Assembly: GCA_026706025.1 (NCBI GenBank)
Contig: JAPOZO010000063.1
Coordinates: forward strand, 336,898 to 400,897
Source: Candidatus Poribacteria bacterium
GTDB lineage: Bacteria; Poribacteria; WGA-4E; WGA-3G
Direction: 5' to 3'
Length of the DNA: 64,000 bases
Positions 41,048-49,141 of the stretch are shown here, piece after piece; within the stretch, counting starts at the first letter, position 1; every line of letters begins with the position of its first letter. The translations under genes and the position numbers were made by a program. A model generated the notes under the pieces. It worked only from the letters and a program-made list of their open reading frames with translations, did not search any database and was not told the DNA's origin.

Positions 41048-42296
41048 TGCGGCAATTACCGCTGGTATTGTCCACCTTGAACAAAATCGGATGCGTGCCG
41101 GATTGTCCATTCTCGGCATCTGCATCGGAGTCGCTAGTGTACTTTGTATGATGACGCTTGGCGATAGTACGAAACAAATCATCGCAGACGACATCGAAAA
41201 ACTCGGGGGAACCAACCAAGTGCGATTCTGGACAAGCACTTTCGTGAGGAAACGGGGACGACGATACCGAACAACGGAGCGATATACCCTCGAAGATGCC
41301 TCCGCGATTGAGGCAGAATGCCCGAAGGTACTCTTCGTCCTGCCCGAAAATTATAGAAGCCGGAGATGGGTTACGACGGGACACGGCACCAGAACACGTG
41401 GGTATATAGCGGGCGTAACAGAAGGCTACGCAAAAGGCATCCATTGGGATGTTCAACATGGACGTTTCCTCTCTGAAAATGATATTGACAACGCCCTACA
41501 AGTGTGTGTGCTTGGTTCTAACGCCGCCAGAGAGTTGTTTGGAGAGGTTTCTCCAATCGGCAAAGAAGTGAAAATCCAGAGATCAAGAAATAGATCAGTA
41601 AGGTTGCATGTCGTTGGTGTTATGTCCCCGAAAGGCAGAATTTTAAGTGATCCTCGTCTAAGGGATGACAGTCTCTATATCCCGTTAACAACGAGCCAAC
41701 AGCGGTTCTCGGGAAACCCTCATGTTGAAAGCCTTAATATCTTTTTTCAAAAGGGCACAGATGTCTACAACGTGGTTGAATCTGTTAAGAGAGTCCTCCG
41801 CAAAAGACACAGAGGTATTGATAATTTTATCAAATATTGGATACCTCAATTCAGAGTACGGAGGCTTGATCACATAAAAAATGTGATTAAAATTGCTTTA
41901 GGTGGCATTGCTGGTTTTTCCTTGTTTGTCAGTGGTATCGGTATCATGAACATCTGCCTCGTCTCCGTAGGTGAAAAGACACGTGAGATCGGGTTACGGA
42001 AAGCCGTCGGCGCAAGACGTATGGATATTTTCTATCAATTCTTGACAGAATCGATATGTCTATGTTTCTGTGGTGGGGTACTCGGCATCGTCGGTGGGTG
42101 GCTCTTTGCCCACGGTATGGCACGTATTGCCGTGCGTATCTTGCCCATTGTGGAAAAGTGGCCCGTCGTCCTCTCCGGACATTGGATACTCATTTCCGTC
42201 CTCTTTTCTGTTTTTATGGGGATTGCTTTTGGCATCTATCCTGCGATACGAGCGGCGCGACTTTCACCTATTGATGCACTCCGTACCGAGAATTAA
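41037..42296 (+). CDS. MacB/FtsX-type ABC transporter permease
   Basis: The 419-residue protein has a first helix (MRAGLSILGICIGVASVLCM), a periplasmic MacB_PCD-like domain of about 230 residues, and three C-terminal helices. These include the FtsX signature VSVGEKTREIGLRKAVGARRMDIFYQFLTESI and end AIRAARLSPIDALRTEN. Such permeases use mechanotransmission to move peptides or lipoproteins across the envelope with a separate ATPase. No ATPase gene is seen here, so it must be elsewhere. It overlaps the WD40 gene and precedes an outer-membrane-like protein. Confidence 0.9.
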   Translation: MKHDAAITAGIVHLEQNRMRAGLSILGICIGVASVLCMMTLGDSTKQIIADDIEKLGGTNQVRFWTSTFVRKRGRRYRTTERYTLEDASAIEAECPKVLFVLPENYRSRRWVTTGHGTRTRGYIAGVTEGYAKGIHWDVQHGRFLSENDIDNALQVCVLGSNAARELFGEVSPIGKEVKIQRSRNRSVRLHVVGVMSPKGRILSDPRLRDDSLYIPLTTSQQRFSGNPHVESLNIFFQKGTDVYNVVESVKRVLRKRHRGIDNFIKYWIPQFRVRRLDHIKNVIKIALGGIAGFSLFVSGIGIMNICLVSVGEKTREIGLRKAVGARRMDIFYQFLTESICLCFCGGVLGIVGGWLFAHGMARIAVRILPIVEKWPVVLSGHWILISVLFSVFMGIAFGIYPAIRAARLSPIDALRTEN

Positions 42297-42306
42297 GGAG
42301 GCGTTC

Positions 42307-43332
42307 TTGAAAAGTTCTTATTTACTTTTAACCTTTTATCTGTTTTTTCAGGCACTTGCTTGGACATCCGCAGACACGCCAAAGTCCCGTCCTGATAGCC
42401 ACGCCCCTATCGGCGTGATGGGCGACCACGGACATAAGACCGGTGAAGTCATGCTCTCGTATCGATTCATGACAATGGACATGCAAGGATTGCAATCTGG
42501 CACCACTACCGTTGAAACAGCCGAGGTGCTAAAAGACTTTATGATGGCACCTACCACTATGCAAATGCAGATGCATGGTTTCGGTGCTATGTTCGCCCCG
42601 CATGATAAACTCACGCTCATGGCGATGGCGAATTATCAGTTTCTCCGTATGGAGATGGAAGGTGCACATCTTCACAAAGAAGGACACCATGGGCACCCTG
42701 TTGGACATCATGAAATGTCAAGTTCGGGCGTTGGTGATGCCAAGCTTGAGGGGCTGCTCACGCTCTGGAAAAGACCACACTTCACACTTCTTGGAAACAT
42801 CGGCGTTTCACTTCCCACCGGTTCTATTTCAAAAAAAGGAGCGGATGGAAACTTGCTCCCCTACCCGATGCAGCTCGGGAGCGGTTCTTTTCAAGCGCGT
42901 CCAGGAGTCACGCTTTTTGGATATCACGGTAACTGGTCTTATGGCAGTCAATTGCGCGGCACGTTTCCATTGCATACCAATTCACAAGACTATCGGCACG
43001 GCACTGCGGTATCGGTGACAGCGTGGGGTGCCCGGCGGCTCAGCGACCGGCTCAGTCTGAGTGGTAGATTTTTCTTTACGCATTCGGGAAATATCACGGG
43101 AAGCCATCCAGAGTTGAATCTACTTATGAGTCCGAGCCATCGTCCCGACTGGCGCGGCGGCCAAAGACTCGATTTTGCGATTTCAAGCAATCTGATGGTT
43201 CCAACGGGCACCTTTGCTGGGCAACGGCTTGCTGTTGAGTTTCAGATGCCACTCTATCAAAACCTTACCGGTACACAACTGAAAACGACATGGAGGCTTG
43301 TCCTCGGTTGGCAGTACGCCTTCCATTTGTAG
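42307..43332 (+). CDS. His/Met-rich outer-membrane-beta-barrel-like protein
   Basis: The 341-residue protein has a signal peptide (KSSYLLLTFYLFFQALAWTS) and a mature start APIGVMGDHGHKTGEVMLSY. Alternating short beta segments with aromatic girdles (SFQARPGVTLFGYHGNWSYG) and a C-terminal aromatic strand (LVLGWQYAFHL) suggest a barrel of the MetA-like/transporter type. Clusters such as MQMQMHGFGAMF and HLHKEGHHGHPVGHHEM suggest metal (copper-like) contact. The start is TTG at 42307 after AAGGAGGCG; other in-frame starts upstream lie inside the permease gene. It may be the outer-membrane part of an export or metal pathway (inference). Confidence 0.82.
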   Translation: MKSSYLLLTFYLFFQALAWTSADTPKSRPDSHAPIGVMGDHGHKTGEVMLSYRFMTMDMQGLQSGTTTVETAEVLKDFMMAPTTMQMQMHGFGAMFAPHDKLTLMAMANYQFLRMEMEGAHLHKEGHHGHPVGHHEMSSSGVGDAKLEGLLTLWKRPHFTLLGNIGVSLPTGSISKKGADGNLLPYPMQLGSGSFQARPGVTLFGYHGNWSYGSQLRGTFPLHTNSQDYRHGTAVSVTAWGARRLSDRLSLSGRFFFTHSGNITGSHPELNLLMSPSHRPDWRGGQRLDFAISSNLMVPTGTFAGQRLAVEFQMPLYQNLTGTQLKTTWRLVLGWQYAFHL

Positions 43333-43339
43333 GGACACA

Positions 43340-45391
43340 ATGAAATATTTAGAAAAATTAAGACCGCTTTGGAAACCCGCCCGCGCGTTCCTTCCATGGG
43401 TACCCTTGGGTGCTATTCTGATCGTTGCGTTCTGGATTCGCATTCAAGGCGTTCCGAACATTCCGGAAGGACAATTTACCGGAAACGATCCGTATGTTCA
43501 CTATTGGCAAGCGCAAATCGTGTCTGAACAGGGCAGACTGCCCGCGCGCGATATGCGTCGCTGGCTCCCCCTCGGCAGAGACTATGAACAAAGCATGACC
43601 GCGTATGCTTACGGTGTCGCTTACACGCACAAAGCGATAACAGTTCTCTTTCCCAATGTCTCTCTCTATCAGGTCTCACTGTTTTCGCCTGCTGTTTGTT
43701 TTGTGTTAGGGTTGGGAGTGCTTTGCCTATTCCTTCACCGGACTTTTGGATTACTTTTTTCATGCGTTGTTGGCATATTTTTAGCAACGCTCCCCGGTGT
43801 CGTTGAACGCAGTGCCGCGGGCTTCAGCGATAGGGACAGCTGGTGTCTGATGTTAGGAATTTTCGCAGTCACAACCTATCTTGCGTCCCTACAGACGCAA
43901 TCGTCTCGCTGGCGACTATTTCTAACGCTCGCTTCAGGTTTCTCTATTTTCCTCGGTGGTATGAGTTGGGAAGGTTTCGGCGTGTTTGTTAGCGTCATCC
44001 TCGTTATGGAACTCTGGAGATTCCTCACATCTGAAAAGGAGGAAGGACTCCGATTATATGCTCTCTGGGTGTGTACCTTCCTGCCGACGCTTTACCTTGC
44101 ATCGTCTGCCTATCGAAGTGGAGAGGGTTTCACAAAGCACCTATTTGCCTTTGTGCTGATGCCGCCCCTTGTTCTATTAGGGATTCGCGCCTTCCGACAT
44201 TTTCTAATCACGAAATCATCGCTTGCAGAAAAACTCCGTCCACACGCCAAGAATCTGTCTCTTGGGTTAGTGCTTGCGAGTTTTGCACTTGCACTTGGGT
44301 ACGTTTGGATGCAATTGGGTACCTTCGCCAGCACCACCGTCCCGTTAAGCCAAAACGAACTCATGCAAACTGTTGGGGAGCTTAACAAACCGGATTACAG
44401 ATATTGGGTATTCCGATACGGCAGCCTCTTCTTTTTAGGAAGCCTGGGTTTCATTGGTATCAGCGTCCACCTCTGGAAGAACAACGGCACAGTATTAGCG
44501 GTATTTATATTTTTATTTATGCTCGCTACCTTTTTTCGTGCAAGACTTGAAACGTTTTTAGGGGCATCCGGATGCAACATTCTTTTTTTCACATCGCTTG
44601 CCAGCATCTCTCTTCTGCTCCTTTACATCGCGTGGCGGCACGGAGAATCACAAGGACAAGAACTCGTTTATGTTGGGATGGCGGCATGGTTTCTCGTGTG
44701 GGTAGCACTCTCTCGTGATGCAAAGAGGTATGACTTCTTTATTGGACTTCCGATTGCATTCTTTACCACTGATTTGATACGTCGCGTCGGTCCCTATATA
44801 ACTGAAAATCTCAAAAATGCGCAATTCCTGAGTGCGGGCTTCAAAGAACGACTCCCGCTGCGTGTTGTAAAAACCGTCAGCACTGTCATTATCGTCGCAT
44901 CCCTTATGTACTGGAAACCTGCAGGCGAACACGCGACACGTGCCATTGCAGCCGCAACACGAATGCGCCAAGCCGCTCCGGGAGATACACCGGCTGCAAA
45001 GGCTTTTGAATGGATGAAGGCGGAACTCTCGCCTAAGGCTGTCGTCGCAGCAAGATGGGGGTTCGGCAGCATGCTCAACGTCCTCGGTGGTGTCAAAACC
45101 ATTATTGATCAAGATCACTACATCCAACATTGGATTCTTCTTTTTAACAAACATGTCCGTGATGCCACCGACGCGCGAGTCGCGTTGGAATTCCTGAAAA
45201 CCCACGGGGTAACACATCTCATGCTAATGCAACGACGACCTCCGGAAGTTTTTCTGCAAGGTGAACTCAGCCATGCCTTTGTTCCTGTCTATCCGACAGA
45301 TAATTTCACAGAAGCAGGAGCCAAAGTGTGGCAGATTCGCTATCCGCCGGATATCCAACTGAATCCGAAATATCTCGCAACAGAACCGTAG
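43340..45391 (+). CDS. STT3/PglB/AglB-type oligosaccharyltransferase
   Basis: The 683-residue polytopic protein carries hallmarks of STT3-family glycosyltransferases. The first loop has GNDPYVHYWQAQIVSEQGRLP with Asp50 of the metal site. The second DxD is in FSDRDSWCLM (Asp164, Asp166). About twelve hydrophobic helices follow, then a soluble C-terminal domain with ARWGFGSMLNVLGGVKTIID (around 572), a divergent form of the WWDYG acceptor-binding motif. Family members transfer lipid-linked glycans to Asn side chains. The ATG at 43340 follows GTAGGGACACA. Location in this operon suggests glycosylation of exported products (inference). Confidence 0.85.
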   Translation: MKYLEKLRPLWKPARAFLPWVPLGAILIVAFWIRIQGVPNIPEGQFTGNDPYVHYWQAQIVSEQGRLPARDMRRWLPLGRDYEQSMTAYAYGVAYTHKAITVLFPNVSLYQVSLFSPAVCFVLGLGVLCLFLHRTFGLLFSCVVGIFLATLPGVVERSAAGFSDRDSWCLMLGIFAVTTYLASLQTQSSRWRLFLTLASGFSIFLGGMSWEGFGVFVSVILVMELWRFLTSEKEEGLRLYALWVCTFLPTLYLASSAYRSGEGFTKHLFAFVLMPPLVLLGIRAFRHFLITKSSLAEKLRPHAKNLSLGLVLASFALALGYVWMQLGTFASTTVPLSQNELMQTVGELNKPDYRYWVFRYGSLFFLGSLGFIGISVHLWKNNGTVLAVFIFLFMLATFFRARLETFLGASGCNILFFTSLASISLLLLYIAWRHGESQGQELVYVGMAAWFLVWVALSRDAKRYDFFIGLPIAFFTTDLIRRVGPYITENLKNAQFLSAGFKERLPLRVVKTVSTVIIVASLMYWKPAGEHATRAIAAATRMRQAAPGDTPAAKAFEWMKAELSPKAVVAARWGFGSMLNVLGGVKTIIDQDHYIQHWILLFNKHVRDATDARVALEFLKTHGVTHLMLMQRRPPEVFLQGELSHAFVPVYPTDNFTEAGAKVWQIRYPPDIQLNPKYLATEP

Positions 45392-45412
45392 GAGGGGTTT
45401 GTACCCCGATAC

Positions 45413-46000
45413 ATGATTGCAAACACCATAACGCTTTGCCGCCTCTTGTTAACTTTCGTCGTTATTGTCCTATTTGGCATGCATCAAACACTGGATATCG
45501 GGTTGATTGCAACGATTGCGATTATCTTCGCGCTTGATGGCATTGATGGGTATATTGCCCGCAAACGTAACGAAACATCAAAACTCGGTGAAGTTCTTGA
45601 TACTGCTGCAAACAGAATCATCGAAAACACCTTTTGGGTTTATTTTGCGACGACAGGACACCTTCCATTATGGATGCCTATTGCTGTCGTGTCAAGAGGG
45701 TTTATCACGGACAGTTTGCAACGGTTTTTTGGATACCCAGAAACCGGATGGGCATACGCACTCACACGCTCACGCTTCAGTCGTGCCCTTTCCGGTATCA
45801 CCAAAATGTTAGCCTTCACGAGTCTTGCCGGCACATGTTTCTTGAAAAACCCGGCTTTGGCGCAAGGAAGTCTTATACTTGCTACCATCGCCGTTGGATT
45901 CTGTCTCCTCCGAGGGTTGCCATTCTTTTTTATTAAAAATTCGGCAGAACTTGTTTTAGCCAGTACCGCCTTTTATCGCCGCAAGAAAAGTAATTTTTAA
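45413..46000 (+). CDS. CDP-alcohol phosphatidyltransferase-like protein with altered catalytic motif
   Basis: The 195-residue protein begins IANTITLCRLLLTFVVIV, the usual start of PgsA-type enzymes, and has six hydrophobic segments. The family motif D-x2-DG-x2-AR-x8-G-x3-D-x3-D is present as Asp42, Asp45, Gly46, Ala49-Arg50, Gly59, Asp63, but the last Asp is Asn67 (LDTAANR). That residue is the proposed catalytic base, so activity may be lost or altered. Such enzymes join CDP-diacylglycerol or similar donors to alcohols. It is last in the sigma54-promoter gene run. Confidence 0.85.
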   Translation: MIANTITLCRLLLTFVVIVLFGMHQTLDIGLIATIAIIFALDGIDGYIARKRNETSKLGEVLDTAANRIIENTFWVYFATTGHLPLWMPIAVVSRGFITDSLQRFFGYPETGWAYALTRSRFSRALSGITKMLAFTSLAGTCFLKNPALAQGSLILATIAVGFCLLRGLPFFFIKNSAELVLASTAFYRRKKSNF

Positions 46001-46036
46001 CCGGAGTGCGGTTAGACCTTAGACAGGCAGGTTAGC

Positions 46037-46055
46037 AAGAAGATAAAATCTTCTT
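46037..46055. terminator. Candidate bidirectional terminator hairpin
   Basis: AAGAAGAT and ATCTTCTT form an 8-bp stem around AAA between two convergent genes. There is no long T-run on either strand. Confidence 0.35.
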
Positions 46056-46070
46056 CCACCCTTCCATGCC

Positions 46071-47837
46071 TTAGGCATCCTCCGGATACATCCCTTCAAT
46101 CGCATCCGCGTATCGCTCCATAATAACATTCCGCTTCAACTTCAGCGTCGGGGTCATCTCATCAGCTTCCTGCGAAAATTCCTTTTCAAGCAATGTGAAC
46201 CGTCGCACCTGCTCAAAATCCGCAAAATCCGTCAGACGGCTCCGAATTTCGCTTTGAATGTGCCGTTGTACCTCGCGCGTCTGGAGCATTGCTGACAGGT
46301 CATCCGTAGCAACACCGTTTTCTGCTGCCCACGCCTTGAGCGCGTCAAAATTCGGCACAATCAACGCCGCAAGATTTTTCCGTTCGCTACCGACTACCAT
46401 AACCTGACTGATGAACGGACTTCTCACCAATTCACTCTCGATCGGTTGGGGCGCGACATTCTTACCGTTGGAAAGCACGATGATATTCTTTTTCCGGTCA
46501 GTGATCTTAATAAACCCATCTGCGTCAATAATACCAATGTCACCCGTGTGAAACCATCCGTCTTTATTGATGACCTCTGCCGTCGCGGTGTCGTTGTTGA
46601 AGTAACCTTTCATGACGTGTGGACCGCGGGTTAAAATTTCACCGTCTTCGGCGATCTGTACCTCTACACCAGGGACATGTGCACCAACGGTTCCAAACTT
46701 CCATTTTCCCAGGTGGTTTATGCTAATAACAGGCGAGGTCTCCGTTAATCCGTAGCCTTCCAAAATCAAGATCCCCGCTGCGTGGAAAAATTCAGCAATT
46801 GACTGCGGTAACGCCGCACCACCAGAGACAAAAAACCGTAACCTTCCACCCGTTGCTTCCTTCAACTTCGCAAAGACGAGTTTATTTGCAATGTTCTGCT
46901 GCAATTGCAAAATCGCAGACGGTTTTCTTCCCTGTTGAATTGCGGAACTCACTGCTGAACCAACCGAAACGCCCCAGTGGAAAATTTTCTGTTTGACGGG
47001 CGAACCCTCTTGGACCGCACGTAGAATTCTTTCGTGCATGGTTTCGTAGAGCCGCGGCACACTGAGCATCACCGTCGGCGCGACTTCCTTCATGTTCTGC
47101 GCCACTGTGAATGTACTCTCCGCGTATGCTATCTTCGCGCCTGAGAACAGTGGCACATAATGTCCACCGAGCCGTTCAAATACATGCGATAGCGGCAGGA
47201 ACGATAACAACACATCGGTTTCGCTTACATCAATAAGCGATTTGCACGCCTCTACATTAAAAATAAAATTCGCGTGCGTCAGCATAACCCCTTTTGGATT
47301 GCCCGTCGTGCCTGACGTATAAATAATCGTTGCGAGGTCTTCTTCGCTCGCAGCATTGTTGGTCTCCTCACCCGCGAGTTCACAGACTGCATCAAATTGG
47401 ATAACGCCTTCTGGCGTTTCACCTTCAACAGAATCGAAAATAATTACCTGTTCAAGTGTCGGAACCTTATCTCGAATTGAAGTTACCTTCTCCAACTGTT
47501 TTTCGGTAGATACACAGATAATTTTCGCACCGGAGTCTTTCAGGATATAGCTTACTTGCGCCGCTGTCAGTGTTGAAAACATCGGAACGGTTACGGCACC
47601 GACTTTGAGGCTACCAAAATCCGTAATTGCCCACTCGGGACGATTCTCGGAGAGAATTGCAACGCGGTCATTCTTTTCCACCCCAAGCGCATTAAGTCCT
47701 TTACTGAAGGCAGCCACTGAAGCACTGAACTCGGTATAAGAAATATCTTGATAAGTGCCACCTTTCGGTTTGTGCGCCAAGGCGGGTTTATTGCCGTATT
47801 GTTGAACTGCGTCTTCAAGCATAGATATGAGTGTCAT
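46071..47837 (-). CDS. Long-chain acyl-CoA synthetase (AMP-forming)
   Basis: The 588-residue enzyme belongs to the ANL/AMP-binding superfamily. IIYTSGTTGNPKGVMLTHANF is the P-loop, EGYGLTETSPVIS the A5 motif, GWFHTGDIGIIDADGFIKITDRKK the A7/A8 hinge, and VLSNGKNVAPQPIESEL matches FACS-type bacterial enzymes. It activates fatty acids to acyl-CoA for degradation or lipid synthesis. It is monocistronic, convergent with the preceding operon, and followed upstream by a long repeat-rich gap. Confidence 0.95.
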   Translation of the reverse strand: MTLISMLEDAVQQYGNKPALAHKPKGGTYQDISYTEFSASVAAFSKGLNALGVEKNDRVAILSENRPEWAITDFGSLKVGAVTVPMFSTLTAAQVSYILKDSGAKIICVSTEKQLEKVTSIRDKVPTLEQVIIFDSVEGETPEGVIQFDAVCELAGEETNNAASEEDLATIIYTSGTTGNPKGVMLTHANFIFNVEACKSLIDVSETDVLLSFLPLSHVFERLGGHYVPLFSGAKIAYAESTFTVAQNMKEVAPTVMLSVPRLYETMHERILRAVQEGSPVKQKIFHWGVSVGSAVSSAIQQGRKPSAILQLQQNIANKLVFAKLKEATGGRLRFFVSGGAALPQSIAEFFHAAGILILEGYGLTETSPVISINHLGKWKFGTVGAHVPGVEVQIAEDGEILTRGPHVMKGYFNNDTATAEVINKDGWFHTGDIGIIDADGFIKITDRKKNIIVLSNGKNVAPQPIESELVRSPFISQVMVVGSERKNLAALIVPNFDALKAWAAENGVATDDLSAMLQTREVQRHIQSEIRSRLTDFADFEQVRRFTLLEKEFSQEADEMTPTLKLKRNVIMERYADAIEGMYPEDA

Positions 47838-48306
47838 TATCGCTCACCTCTCCTGCTGTTATTTGCGAAAATATTAACATACACAGCGATGCAAGTCAAG
47901 TTAATCATTAACGCTTTAGTGTCTAAAAATAGAATAAAATCAAAACGCTACAGAAAATCGAAACGCGCTTTGATCCAGCGAAGCAAGATATCTATAAGTT
48001 GAGGGGCCCCGATAGGTGCCGTTTTGCGGTGTACCATAGGTGTCAATTTTAGAAAAAATAACCGTCGCGATCCCAGGCCAGTAGGTTCGGTTTCCCAACC
48101 GAACCGGATTTTACATAGAAACCTTAAAGACTTCAAAAATCTCTTGAATCCCGTAGGGATGGTATCTCTGTAGAAAAACGGGACCTCACACACCTAAGCC
48201 CCGTAGGGGCGGCATTTGTAGAGATGCTCCTACGAAATGACGAGAAATATCCCTAAATTGACACCTATGGTGCGGTTTTGCGGTGTACCATAAGTGTCAA
48301 TTTAGT
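47838..48306. repeat. Gene-free repeat cluster
   Basis: It contains two copies of the TGCGGTTTTGCGGTGTACCA palindromic unit (about 48010-48050 and 48262-48300; a third at 18284). It also has GGTTCGGTTTCCCAACCGAACC (about 48078-48099) and GTAGGGATGGTAT / GTAGGGGCGGCAT modules like those at 26336-26400. No coding region is seen. Confidence 0.7.
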
Positions 48307-48548
48307 CCCGTAGGTTGGGTAGAACGGTGTTGAAAAGGTATGTCGGTGTGCCAATACCCTGAAATCCAACTTGCCGTGCTATACCTCTAAAAACGCAGTG
48401 AAACCCAACTTCAGCCCCTCAAGTGGCCGTAAACCGCAAAGGCGTTGGGTTTCTCTCGGTTTTCTGTTTGACGTGGCATCTTTGGGAGAGGCTGAGTGTT
48501 GTGTTAATTTTCAGGGTTTGGCAGTATCCGTTCAACCCAACCTACGGG
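48307..48548. mobile_element. MITE-like element with CCCGTAGGTTGGGT ends
   Basis: CCCGTAGGTTGGGT (from 48307) and ACCCAACCTACGGG (to 48548) are perfect inverted ends; internal GAAACCCAAC and GTTGGGTTTC also pair. The 242-bp element has no transposase. A 65-codon frame inside it is an artefact of the repeat. Confidence 0.65.
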
Positions 48549-48704
48549 AGGATACGTTTTTTTCTTAAATTGACACTTATGTGCGGTTAGGAAACCGCAC
48601 CTACCGGGCCTGGGGAGAACGTAGAATTACCGAAATATTTTATTAATCTTCATCAACCGAACCAGTTCCTCCGCGGAAACAGCGTATTTCTCGTAGGTGT
48701 TAAT

Positions 48705-48840
48705 ACTTCATATATGTTATGTTTTAAAACAAAACGCAGAAATTTTCGCTGGATTTCGCTGGATTTCGCTAGATTTCGCACCGGATCCCAAAAAAAAGAC
48801 ATCCAATCCAATAATTTCTTAAAATTGAATGTCCCTGGTA
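48705..48840. repeat. Second copy of the ATATATGTTATG/ATTTCGC repeat
   Basis: It is nearly identical in order and sequence to 18450-18570: CATATATGTTATG, CGCAGAAATTTTCGC, several ATTTCGC units, CACCGGATCC and AATCCAATAATTTCTTAAAA. The copies are 30 kb apart. Confidence 0.75.
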
Positions 48841-48944
48841 TAAAGTTGTTTTTTCTTGCATTTATGTTGCAACTTATGCTAAACTATTACAAATTATCAC
48901 AGCAGAACTCAATTTGCACAGATTAAATCCCCCTGGTAAGGTGG

Positions 48945-49070
48945 ATTTATCGGTTAGAAATCGGTTATCGGTTAAGAGGTGAACTTGATATATGAAGCCT
49001 TTCTCTTCACTGACAACCGACGACTGAAAGATTTTTGAAAAAAATCGTACCGACAACTTTTAAAATAAAT
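48945..49070. repeat. Heptad repeat element upstream of proteasome ATPase
   Basis: Left units are TTATCGGTTAGAAATCGG and TTATCGGTTAAGAGG. The right arm is CTGACAACCGACGACTGAAA, followed by a hairpin (GATTTTTGAAAAAAATC) and CCGACAACTTTT. Confidence 0.75.
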
Positions 49071-49141
49071 ATTCGCAAAATTGTGGGAAGTGTGGTAAAC
49101 TCTATCGTAAAGTCATCCGCTTCTGCCTGAGGAGACATCAA

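Noticed and set aside
41037..42296. MacB-type permease as a macrolide efflux pump
   Set aside because: No MacA-type adaptor or ATPase is adjacent, and the FtsX/MacB permease family is broad.
42070..42306. Upstream extension of the His/Met-rich barrel protein
   Set aside because: It overlaps the conserved permease C-terminus. The TTG at 42307 has a strong ribosome site and starts a signal peptide.
48371..48568. 65-codon open frame in the gap at 48.4 kb
   Set aside because: It lies wholly inside an inverted-repeat element and has no ribosome site or recognisable protein features.
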